DNA from: Sphingobacterium sp. GVS05A
GTDB lineage: Bacteria; Bacteroidota; Bacteroidia; Sphingobacteriales; Sphingobacteriaceae
Direction: 5' to 3'
DNA: 64,000 nt
Assembly: GCF_019969845.1 (NCBI RefSeq)
Contig: NZ_JAHXYR010000001.1
Coordinates: 62,001 to 126,000, forward strand
Positions 16,930 through 24,625 of this stretch are shown in pieces. The position numbers and the translations under genes were made by a program. Every line of letters begins with the position of its first letter. The first letter of the stretch is position 1. The notes under the pieces are model-generated. The model was not told the origin of the DNA and made no database searches. It worked only from the letters and a program-made list of their open reading frames with translations.

Positions 16930-17080
16930 ATTTTAAACTTCGGTTAGATATATAATTAAAATAGATATATGGACCTTTTTAATCGGATCACTTCCTTTCT
17001 AATAGAAATTAGGCCGAAAAAGTATCAGCAAAACTTTTGAGAAAAATAGTATAAAAAAAAGATCAGACACTTTTTTTGTT

Positions 17081-17533
17081 TTAAGATTGAGATTTATAAT
17101 AAATGTTGTCCAGTATAATCTCCAATTTTTGTAATTGACACCTCATCCGAAAATATGACGTGCAGATTAACCCTACCATTTCAGTTGATATCTTTTTACC
17201 ATCCCTAATTTTATTTATTTGAATAATCTTGTTTAGCCTAAACTCGATATTAGGTAAAACAAGAATTTTTTTTATTTTTTCAATTTCTTGGGCCGAAAAC
17301 AGCATTTTCATTTTCTCAGGCTTTGCCAAATACTCCAGCCTTATTTTTTTGTAGCCTTCTATCGTAAAGTAGTCCGTGATGCCAATAATGTGAATTTTCT
17401 TTTCAATAGCTATTTTATACAACTGTTGAACATAATTATCAAAATCATCACCATAATTATTTAATAAGGCGGAATATGGTGTGTGTACGTGGAAATCGGC
17501 TTTGCGCCAGACTGATCCAAATGTTTTGCTCAT
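17081..17533 (-). pseudogene. Truncated TrlF-type protein, N-terminal PHP fragment
   Basis: Residues 1-110 carry the N-terminal signature of TrlF ATPase/PHP proteins: GSVWRKADFHVHTPYS (PHP metal ligands H-x-H), FDNYVQQLYKIAIEKKI, IGITDYFTIEGYKKI and LPNIEFRLN. Full-length TrlF proteins are about 900-1000 aa with a central ATPase region. Here the reading frame changes after about residue 120 and stops at 150, and nothing downstream resembles the remainder. The family is linked to DNA damage and phage defence; this copy is dead. Confidence 0.75.
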
Positions 17534-17606
17534 ATAATTAAAATTGTTCTTTTGGTAACTTAAGATAATTGTAGGTGAGTGTTTGTAAGGTTTAATGATG
17601 AGAGAT

Positions 17607-18494
17607 TTATCTCTTCAGCAGCTTACTTATATCAAGCTGTTCAATTTCCTCGACATGTGTAGAAATGATTTTTAACCCACGCAGCATCTCCTGTTTTTGA
17701 GAAAACGATAACATATCATTTGTTATTTCCAGAACTTTTTCTTTATTAATAGTATCAGTATTGTAAACAAATAAGAGAACAGGTTTTGCCTTTCTTCTAA
17801 CAGACGTTTTGTATGAATGGATCGTTTGGGAGAGTTTCGTCAATGATTTTTCAATTATAGATTTGTTTATAGTTGTTTTAAAATATTTAATTTCAATAAC
17901 CCGGTCCATAAATTTTTTATTTTTTGATAACATGAGAATATCTATTTCGGCTGAATTTACCTTCCTTTGCGTCAAAATTTCAAATGATACGTTACTATAA
18001 GCTTCAAAAACTTTATAGATTCGAGACTCAACATTCATATAGTCAATCATGGGGCTTCTAAAAAATGGGTCTGACAATTCAGAACTAGGAGAATTTATCT
18101 CGGAAATTTCTATCTGAGTTTTTTCTATGACCTCCATTGGAGTCATAGCCTTAATTTCCCATTTTAATTTTTCCAATTCAGTGTCGAATTTTTCATCAAT
18201 ACGTTTCTGACGTTTGAACCACCTTATAAGCCCATAAATCAATGAAACAATTCCAACCGTAAATAATAAAAGTGACAGATATGGGATAACCTGCTGGAAA
18301 AATGATACTTGCTTACGTTTAACTATTATAATTGACTGAACCTCTGGTTTCAGGGTGAGAAATAACTTATTATCCAAAAAAATGCCAAAATCTTCCTTTA
18401 AAAAGTAGTATGGTAATACAATGCTAAAGATAATTAGCATTAAACCTATAGATACCAAAAATTTATTTATATCGGCGTATTCTATCTTTTCCAA
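17607..18494 (-). CDS. Membrane-anchored PD-(D/E)xK nuclease-like protein
   Basis: A 295-aa protein. Two membrane helices (about residues 10-32 and 66-91: LVSIGLMLIIFSIVLPYYF and VIPYLSLLLFTVGIVSLIYG) flank an extracytoplasmic loop. The cytosolic C-terminal domain (about 135-295) contains VNSAEIDILMLSKNKKF and RVIEIKYFK, that is D-x(n)-E-I-K, the catalytic core of PD-(D/E)xK (restriction-like) nucleases. A nuclease tethered at the inner membrane suits attack on incoming phage DNA, but no exact family is recognised. It sits between a TrlF fragment and the 777-aa nuclease-like gene, all on the minus strand. Confidence 0.65.
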   Translation of the reverse strand: MEKIEYADINKFLVSIGLMLIIFSIVLPYYFLKEDFGIFLDNKLFLTLKPEVQSIIIVKRKQVSFFQQVIPYLSLLLFTVGIVSLIYGLIRWFKRQKRIDEKFDTELEKLKWEIKAMTPMEVIEKTQIEISEINSPSSELSDPFFRSPMIDYMNVESRIYKVFEAYSNVSFEILTQRKVNSAEIDILMLSKNKKFMDRVIEIKYFKTTINKSIIEKSLTKLSQTIHSYKTSVRRKAKPVLLFVYNTDTINKEKVLEITNDMLSFSQKQEMLRGLKIISTHVEEIEQLDISKLLKR

Positions 18495-18568
18495 AATTTG
18501 TCGGTTAATGCTTTAATTTAATAATTATATTCTAAAAATAAATATTTGTTTAGAAAAATTTATAAATC

Positions 18569-20902
18569 TTATTTGGATCTAACCCCACAACATCTTTTAT
18601 ATTTCAATCCACTTTTACATGGGCACGGATCATTTCTACTGATCGATAACTTTGGATTAAGTTTTATAGCCTTTCCTTTAGCGTGTGCAAAAAAATCTTC
18701 ACGAGCTTCGTCTAATTCATGGTCGAAAGCCCAGGGTTCGTCTAGATATATTAAGAAGTCAACCAGATTTCTACTTTTGGCAAAACTTCCTAAACCCAAC
18801 CAAGAATTACATTTTTGTTGATATTTTTTTAAAATAGAATATGCTTGCACCTTGTCTTCTAGATTGTTTAAGTCAATGTTTTTGAAAACCTGATAACTAA
18901 AACCAAACTCTGGAGCAGTTGTTGTAGCAATACTCTTATCTGAATTTTCTTTAATAGAATCTCTTTTTATCTTAATCATATGGTCAACAAGATCCTTTCT
19001 GGTTTCTCCTGACCAATCTAGAAGGCTGAAAATAATATCTACGCTATTTGAATGATTACTTCCTTTTATTATTTTGGCAAGATGATCAAATTTTGGGTCT
19101 TTCCATCTATTAAGAATAGGATCATTTTTATCTGAAAGAAGGTGTGATAAGCCTGTTTTAAATGGGTAATAATTTCGATCTATAATTGCGCCAAAATCTG
19201 TGTCAATGATCCCTCCACTATATTTATCATCCTTCCATAATTTATATTTTAAATGATATCCGAGAAATGCAAGCTCTTCATCTGCAAAAAAATAATCCAT
19301 CAACGCTATTCTTTGGCGAACATAATAAAGGAAATCGTATGGATCGGGAAGATAATGTACTAATAACTCTAAGTCGAATACAGATAAAACGAGTGGAAAT
19401 GGCTCTTCTTTTTCTTTAGAAAGAAGTGTCCTAACTTGGTGAACTAAAGAGGGATGATTTTCAGTTGTCAATCCCATAATATACACTTCATTTATTTCAT
19501 TGTTTAAATGAATTTCATTACCCTCTTTATCAGTGAATTTTGCACCTTTCCCTAATATACGTTCTCTTGAAACAAGACCCTGATCATAGGCATCTTGGAC
19601 AGCTCCCTTAAAATCTTTTTTTAACTGTTCAAATACCCCTCTTTTGGCGTTCATTGTAACTTTTTTAGACTTGACTTGAACGCAAATAGCTTTGTTTCCT
19701 AATACGCATAATACATCGATATCTGTATCGGGTTCTCCTTTCTTCGTCGTGACTAGAACAGATTTAAACGTATTTTCTTCACCGAAAACTTTAGAAAGTA
19801 ATTCAAAAGAAATCTCCTCTCCCACATTTCCTCGATGTTCCGCGATCTTATCAATGTAATCTTTATCATCATACATCCAATAAAATGGAGATTCATAAAC
19901 AGCTTCGGCAACAAGAAAATTAATAGGGACAAAATAACTACTAGCATCAATTTTTATAAACGGTCGAGAGTTTAGTACATTGAAATAACCAGGTCCATTA
20001 TAATCTTTATTTACATCATTAGAGGAACTAAAAGAAAAGTTTGTTATAAAATTAGTGAAGCTACCATGTTCACTGAAATCTTCATTTCTTACAATAAATA
20101 AGTCAAGTAAATTTTTATAAAAGAAATCCCAATCATCCTTATCAGCTTCCATCTTGTCAAAGTCTTTTCTAAATAGATTGTGGTATTGGTAAAAACTGGC
20201 CCCTACATATTGTTGTCTTGTTATTTCTTCAATTTCTTTCTGAGAGTGATGCCTTTTTAGTTTTTTTGATTCTTTTTCAGCTATTTTGGGAAATGTCTCC
20301 TTTAGATCGAACAAGTTTACTTTTTTTGATTTTTCATGTAAAATAGCTTTTACTTTGTTTACTAATATTGAGGATTCGTTTATATCAAATTTTTTATTTT
20401 TCCAAAGCCATTCTTTGTCGTATTTATACTTCTTCTCTAAATATTCAAGGTATTGGAAATCATATATACCATCCCCTGCGTAAAACATTGGCTCTACCAT
20501 ACCACCATTTTTAGCAAATATGTCAGGTTCATTATTAAATAGATTTGAAATATCTTCACCTCTATTATGTCTTTCAAAAATCTCTTTAATCTGCGTCGAC
20601 TGTGGTGAGTTTAGAGATATTTGTAGTTCATGCATGACTTCATAGGTCTTTTCTTTCAGCTCAATAACTTTTTCAGGAGAATCTGGAGTTGTGAAATCTA
20701 TTTCATTTTGGACTAAGAAACCTATTATCAATGCGCATTCTTTAACACTCAGTTTTTCTCTATAATTCACTAAGTGTATTTTATCCAAATCATGATGGAA
20801 GTCTTCAAAAAGTATCATGCATAATGCATAGATATATCCTTGGTTATTAATTAGCTCCTTAAGGTTTTCTAATACTTGTTCTTTTGTCGAAGAATTGGTC
20901 AT
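18569..20902 (-). CDS. Large nuclease-like protein with C-terminal SEC-C zinc motif
   Basis: A 777-aa cytosolic protein. The centre (about residues 350-415: GNVGEEISFELLSKVFG, then TDIDVLCVLGNKAICVQVKS) fits a PD-(D/E)xK or NERD-like fold with D394, Q and K as putative catalytic residues. The last about 25 residues, SRNDPCPCKSGLKYKRCC, are a SEC-C motif binding one zinc, as in SecA and several stand-alone nucleases and defence proteins. The N-terminal 340 residues are helical and unrecognised. I infer a DNA-targeting defence protein. It is divergent from the membrane gene at 21006 and may share a transcript with the downstream membrane nuclease. Confidence 0.65.
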   Translation of the reverse strand: MTNSSTKEQVLENLKELINNQGYIYALCMILFEDFHHDLDKIHLVNYREKLSVKECALIIGFLVQNEIDFTTPDSPEKVIELKEKTYEVMHELQISLNSPQSTQIKEIFERHNRGEDISNLFNNEPDIFAKNGGMVEPMFYAGDGIYDFQYLEYLEKKYKYDKEWLWKNKKFDINESSILVNKVKAILHEKSKKVNLFDLKETFPKIAEKESKKLKRHHSQKEIEEITRQQYVGASFYQYHNLFRKDFDKMEADKDDWDFFYKNLLDLFIVRNEDFSEHGSFTNFITNFSFSSSNDVNKDYNGPGYFNVLNSRPFIKIDASSYFVPINFLVAEAVYESPFYWMYDDKDYIDKIAEHRGNVGEEISFELLSKVFGEENTFKSVLVTTKKGEPDTDIDVLCVLGNKAICVQVKSKKVTMNAKRGVFEQLKKDFKGAVQDAYDQGLVSRERILGKGAKFTDKEGNEIHLNNEINEVYIMGLTTENHPSLVHQVRTLLSKEKEEPFPLVLSVFDLELLVHYLPDPYDFLYYVRQRIALMDYFFADEELAFLGYHLKYKLWKDDKYSGGIIDTDFGAIIDRNYYPFKTGLSHLLSDKNDPILNRWKDPKFDHLAKIIKGSNHSNSVDIIFSLLDWSGETRKDLVDHMIKIKRDSIKENSDKSIATTTAPEFGFSYQVFKNIDLNNLEDKVQAYSILKKYQQKCNSWLGLGSFAKSRNLVDFLIYLDEPWAFDHELDEAREDFFAHAKGKAIKLNPKLSISRNDPCPCKSGLKYKRCCGVRSK

Positions 20903-21005
20903 AATTTTGCAGGTAATTATTTAGAATATGGCTCACTGATCCTTTAAATTAGTACAAAAATAAGAAACCAACAAATTAATATTATATGGGTTCCCGTAAT
21001 ACGAA

Positions 21006-21371
21006 GTGTTTTTGTCTGGTGGTGTAAAAATAGAATCAGTGCTTAATTCAATACCACAAATGATTGGAAAACCAAACGCATTTTACAAGTATAACCTTCT
21101 TTTCGGGATCTCTTCGTTTCTTATAACAGTTACGTTTAGAACGAATATGGTTTATGGTGTTGTTGATAATGTAGGTCAAGCATCTACTATTATAACCATA
21201 TGGAATTGGTGCATGCTATTAAGTTTAGCTATTGCCACTCTTCAAACTTTGGCATTTACTTATAAAAATGGAGGGATTCGATACGTGTTTCTAAGTATAC
21301 TAGTTATAATTTGCTTGATTATTACATTTATAGGAATGTTCCTTATTCCACCAGGAGCAATTCTGTCATAA
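21006..21371 (+). CDS. Small three-helix membrane protein
   Basis: An ORF of 121 codons with hydrophobic segments LLFGISSFLITVTF, WNWCMLLSLAIATLQTLAF and YVFLSILVIICLIITFIGMF, so an integral inner-membrane protein. The nominal start is GTG; an internal ATG at 21060 would give 103 aa and still keep all three helices. No family was recognised. It lies directly before the MNT-HEPN gene (18 bp gap) and may be co-transcribed with it. Confidence 0.5.
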   Translation: MFLSGGVKIESVLNSIPQMIGKPNAFYKYNLLFGISSFLITVTFRTNMVYGVVDNVGQASTIITIWNWCMLLSLAIATLQTLAFTYKNGGIRYVFLSILVIICLIITFIGMFLIPPGAILS

Positions 21372-21389
21372 TTTTCGTAAATTTACCCT

Positions 21390-22259
21390 ATGAACCCATT
21401 ATCACACTTACCACTACGCAAACAAGACGAACTAGGTGAAATCGTAAAGGTTATCTGTGAGGTGGCGGATCCAGCTAAGATTATTTTGTTCGGCAGTCAC
21501 GCGTCTGATAAGTGGGTAGAGGATGAATATGAGGAGAGGGGAGCGACGTATTCTTACATCAGTGATTATGATATTTTAGTTGTGATACCTGACGGTGACA
21601 AGGACAAAGAGCATGATATTGCTAGCAAGATAGAAAACAGAACTCTGAAATATAAGAACGATGTAAGCCCGATCGTGCATAGTTTCAATTATGTGAACAA
21701 AGGATTAGAGATGGGGCAGTACTTCTTTAGGGATATCATCAAAGACGGGATTGTTCTTTTTGATTCCGGAGAATTTATCTTTTCAGACGCTAAGCCTTTG
21801 AGTAGAGGTGAAGAGAAGGAAGTTGCGCTTCGAAGCTATGAGAAATGGGTGAATAGCGGAATAAGGTTTTTAGACCATACCAAAGTGATATTAGAAAATG
21901 CATTATTGAAGGGATTTCCTCTTAATGAAGTCATATTTAACTTAAATCAGGCAGCCGAGAAACTTTATGGCGGACTGCTATTAGTGTATACCGGATATAA
22001 GCCCAAAACTCATAAACTAAAAGTATATAGGAAATACTCGAAGCATATTGATGAAAACCTAAATCAAATCTTTAAATATCCTATTGACGATAGTGAAGAA
22101 TATAGATTGTTTGATGTTCTGAATAAGGCTTATTTGGATGCTCGTTATCAGGATGATTACTTTATCGATCCCGAGGATTTGAGAAAATTAATACTTAAAG
22201 TTGATCAGCTAGAAAACTTAGTGGTTAATCTCTGTGAAGAGCGTATCTCGCAACTTTAA
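21390..22259 (+). CDS. Nucleotidyltransferase-HEPN fusion protein
   Basis: A 289-aa protein. Residues 25-110 are a Pol-beta-type minimal nucleotidyltransferase: LFGSHAS (G35-S36) and SDYDILVV with D59 and D61 as metal ligands. Residues about 145-285 are a helical HEPN domain with FNLNQAAEKLYGGLLLVYTG and the substrate-groove segment KPKTHKLKVYRK. In two-gene MNT/HEPN systems the MNT protein modifies and neutralises the HEPN toxin; here both are on one chain, as in a widespread Bacteroidota family often carried on mobile elements. Activity and target are unknown. It is convergent with a XRE regulator gene 4 bp away. Confidence 0.85.
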   Translation: MNPLSHLPLRKQDELGEIVKVICEVADPAKIILFGSHASDKWVEDEYEERGATYSYISDYDILVVIPDGDKDKEHDIASKIENRTLKYKNDVSPIVHSFNYVNKGLEMGQYFFRDIIKDGIVLFDSGEFIFSDAKPLSRGEEKEVALRSYEKWVNSGIRFLDHTKVILENALLKGFPLNEVIFNLNQAAEKLYGGLLLVYTGYKPKTHKLKVYRKYSKHIDENLNQIFKYPIDDSEEYRLFDVLNKAYLDARYQDDYFIDPEDLRKLILKVDQLENLVVNLCEERISQL

Positions 22260-22263
22260 AGAT

Positions 22264-22539
22264 CTAGGACTTTCTGTCTCTTCTCAACGGCAAATGTTTG
22301 GGGATTTTGATCTTGAAATCAAATACTTCTACGGGTTGAATTTCTAAAGCTTTACAGACTGCGATTAAGCCACTTACTGACATGTTGTTACTTCCGCGAA
22401 CAATTCGATAAACTTGGCTATAACTAAATCCAGTACGATCTTGGATATCCTCTAGCGTAATTTCCTTTTCGTTTGAAATAGCCCAAAGTCTTTCTCTAAT
22501 AATTTCTAAGTTTTCCTTGTCTATGTACTGTTCAGCCAT
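22264..22539 (-). CDS. XRE-type helix-turn-helix regulator
   Basis: The ATG at 22539 gives 91 aa beginning MAEQYIDKENLEIIRERLW; upstream codons of the longer frame look non-coding and overlap a promoter. A Cro/CI-type HTH spans about residues 20-70 (ITLEDIQDRTGFSYSQVYRIVRG, then SVSGLIAVCKALEI). Such small regulators often control adjacent toxin-antitoxin or mobile-element genes. The gene is convergent with the MNT-HEPN gene and divergent from the candidate structured RNA at 22620, either of which could be its target. Confidence 0.8.
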   Translation of the reverse strand: MAEQYIDKENLEIIRERLWAISNEKEITLEDIQDRTGFSYSQVYRIVRGSNNMSVSGLIAVCKALEIQPVEVFDFKIKIPKHLPLRRDRKS

Positions 22540-22605
22540 AAACAAATAGACATTTAAAATAATAATTTTATTATACCAAATTTGGAATAATAGTATTGTT
22601 TTTCC

Positions 22606-22613
22606 TATATTTG
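22606..22613 (+). promoter_or_regulatory. TAnnTTTG promoter reading into a non-coding region
   Basis: TATATTTG is an exact -7 match, with TTTG at 22581-22584 (21-bp spacing) as a -33 element. The expected start of transcription is about 22620, just before the first arm of an interleaved pair of inverted repeats. No convincing protein gene follows for 500 bp. Confidence 0.55.
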
Positions 22614-22619
22614 TATGGT

Positions 22620-22780
22620 CATTCATAGGTAACAGCGTGAGAAACTGAAAACCAAGACGAATGAACATTATAAGCTTAAAAGAATGTAGAAAATATTTAG
22701 ATAGGGCCTCCCTTATTTATTTAGGGATATGGTCGCGTAGTTTCTCACGCTCAACCATTGAGCAAGGGAGGTTCCTTTTC
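22620..22780 (+). ncRNA. Candidate structured RNA with interleaved helices
   Basis: Helix A: AGCGTGAGAAACT (22634-22646) pairs perfectly with AGTTTCTCACGCT (22739-22751). Helix B: GGGCCTCCCTT (22704-22714) pairs with AAGGGAGGTTC (22764-22774) using two G-U pairs. The arms occur in the order A, B, A', B', so the RNA would form a pseudoknot or switch between two states. A local hairpin, CCCT/AGGG within 22710-22726, competes with B. A good promoter lies directly upstream. A 62-codon ORF across this stretch (22661-22849) has no protein-like features. A DNA-level role (recombinase or regulator site) is the alternative. Confidence 0.4.
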
Positions 22781-22799
22781 TATTTATCATATATTAAGA

Positions 22800-22839
22800 G
22801 GACATTTTTTATGGATCCATTGATTCTAAAAAAATGTCC
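22800..22839 (+). terminator. 11-bp hairpin after the candidate RNA
   Basis: GGACATTTTTT (22800-22810) pairs perfectly with AAAAAATGTCC (22829-22839) around an 18-base loop. It has an internal T-run rather than a trailing one. It may end the transcript that starts near 22620. Confidence 0.4.
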
Positions 22840-22981
22840 GCCAGAATAGCTTTATGGGGTGAGAATCATCCAGATATTAGCATCCGATTTTTACTAGTGT
22901 GCGTAGCGACCATTATGTTATTGACCTTGTTATAGAAATTTTTCACCGCACTAGAGGTACAGATAATCTTATTTTTTATTC

Positions 22982-23054
22982 GGTGGTTCGAGCTTGTCTC
23001 GGACTCGGATATTGTTAGCAATCCAACAGTCTATTAGAAACTGCTTGAACCACC
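22982..23054 (+). other. Long-range hairpin in the leader of the TlpA-SusC-SusD operon
   Basis: GGTGGTTCGAGC (22982-22993) pairs with GCTTGAACCACC (23043-23054), one G-T wobble, enclosing a smaller stem built from ATTG/CAAT at about 23010-23023. It ends 83 bp before the TlpA-DUF3738 start and could be a leader RNA element or attenuator. 22840-22981 contains nothing recognisable. Confidence 0.45.
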
Positions 23055-23137
23055 ATTAATACCTTAAAAAAATGATAAATTTTTATAGGGGTGGAAGGGT
23101 ACTTTCTATTCTATCAAATCTAAATTACTTTAAATAT

Positions 23138-24625
23138 ATGCAGGCGACGACTCGCCTGATATTCTTGCTTGCAACTTTGTTTTCTATGTTTAGTTTATCA
23201 GCTCAGACGCCCCGCAAGGACAGCGGGGCTGATGGGCTTTTAATCAAGTATCTCAAAATAGGGGATACGATCCCGCAGGCACTTTGGGATTTGAAGCTTG
23301 ATGTGGTCGGGCATCCCAATGGGGCCCAAGCAATAACTTTACGTGATTACAAAACTAAAAAGCTAATCATCCTAGATTTTTGGGCTACCTGGTGCTCATC
23401 CTGCATAGCTGCATTTCCTGGTCTCTATAAATTGCAGGACGAAATGGTAGATCAGGTAAAGGTGCTGTCCGTCACTTATCAAGATCGTGCCGCAATAGAA
23501 AAATTCATCGGTAACAGTGAATTTATCCAATCCAATGGATTGGCAAAAACATTTTCTTCTATTGTAGGCGATAAGGTCTTGAGGAATTATTTCGAAATGG
23601 ATGGAATCCCTTTCACAGTATGTATTGACAATAGAGGTGTAGTACGGGCTTTATCCATGCCGAGTGAGTTGAATAGGGCTGCACTGAGGCAAATGATTCA
23701 AGATCCTCATGCAGTACCAGTAGCGGCGAAAGTATTGGTATTTAACAGACCATTGCTTCAACCTTATTATGATAATAAGATCCAAGATTATTATTATAGT
23801 GTTCTCTTACCCTATGGTCGCGGAATTTCCCAGGCATCTGTGTTTAATGTTGATTCTGTACATCGTTTCAAACAATTGGTCGTACCGAATCTCAATGTGT
23901 TTATGCAATACGCAGCTGCTCTTAAGCATAGCTCAAATTATATTGCGGGTATAAATAAAATTTCTTCTAGACGTATATTGGAAGTCAAGGATCCGGATAG
24001 TCTGATCGATAAGCTTAATACAGTTCAGAATTTTTGGGAATATACCTACGAATCCGTTAGCCCAATTACATACACTGATCAAACGATCCTTAAAAAAATG
24101 GAAAGTGATCTCAACTTTTATCTGGGCATGAATGGGTCTTATCAGCAGCGCAATGTAGATTGCTTGGTAATTCGTGTTGCCGACCCCAAAAAACTGATCA
24201 TTAGCAAACCATCGGCTAAATCTCCTACAGTCATCATGAATGGTCTGGTGGAGAGCGATGGTACTTCAAGCGGTAAATTTCTGCAAAAAGCAGATAAAAG
24301 AGTTAAGCAGGTTAAAAATGCGATTATCAATATACCGATCAAAAATATTCCAAATCTATTCAATCGAAGGAATATAGCGATGTTGCCCTTTATAATTGAT
24401 GAGACCGGGCTTAAAGATCAGGTCAGTATCACATTACCGGATGATATCAATGACTTGGAGCAACTAAAGCGTGCATTTGCCGCACAGGGATTAACCTTAT
24501 CTCTTGAAAAGCGAAATATAATCATGTTAGTGATTACTGAGGATGGTTACCAAGGCGACGATACTAAATTGAAGCTTACAAGATTTGGTTATGTACCTGC
24601 CAGCGGAAAGGAGGGTACAAGATGA
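23138..24625 (+). CDS. TlpA-like thioredoxin fused to C-terminal DUF3738-like domain
   Basis: The ATG at 23138 begins a signal peptide (MQATTRLIFLLATLFSMFSL, cut after SAQ), giving 495 aa; the earlier ATG at 23072 lacks one. Residues 40-190 are a thioredoxin domain with W-C86-S-S-C89 and a cis-Pro loop MDGIPFTVCIDNRG. After an unassigned middle, the last about 90 residues (MLPFIIDETGLKDQVSITLP, LEQLKRAFAAQGLTLSLEK, IIMLVIT) match DUF3738/TIGR03435. It is a periplasmic redox protein. It overlaps the SusC gene by four bases (ATGA), so the three genes form a coupled operon. A SusC-linked role in processing an imported substrate is inferred. Confidence 0.85.
   Translation: MQATTRLIFLLATLFSMFSLSAQTPRKDSGADGLLIKYLKIGDTIPQALWDLKLDVVGHPNGAQAITLRDYKTKKLIILDFWATWCSSCIAAFPGLYKLQDEMVDQVKVLSVTYQDRAAIEKFIGNSEFIQSNGLAKTFSSIVGDKVLRNYFEMDGIPFTVCIDNRGVVRALSMPSELNRAALRQMIQDPHAVPVAAKVLVFNRPLLQPYYDNKIQDYYYSVLLPYGRGISQASVFNVDSVHRFKQLVVPNLNVFMQYAAALKHSSNYIAGINKISSRRILEVKDPDSLIDKLNTVQNFWEYTYESVSPITYTDQTILKKMESDLNFYLGMNGSYQQRNVDCLVIRVADPKKLIISKPSAKSPTVIMNGLVESDGTSSGKFLQKADKRVKQVKNAIINIPIKNIPNLFNRRNIAMLPFIIDETGLKDQVSITLPDDINDLEQLKRAFAAQGLTLSLEKRNIIMLVITEDGYQGDDTKLKLTRFGYVPASGKEGTR

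Noticed and set aside
22661..22849. 62-codon ORF on the plus strand within the candidate structured RNA
   Set aside because: Composition is not protein-like, it has no recognisable domain, and it spans the arms of the inverted repeats; a non-coding explanation is simpler.
22982..23054. GGTTCGA-containing stem resembling the T-arm of a tRNA
   Set aside because: No acceptor stem, D-arm or anticodon arm of correct spacing can be drawn; it is a single long-range hairpin.
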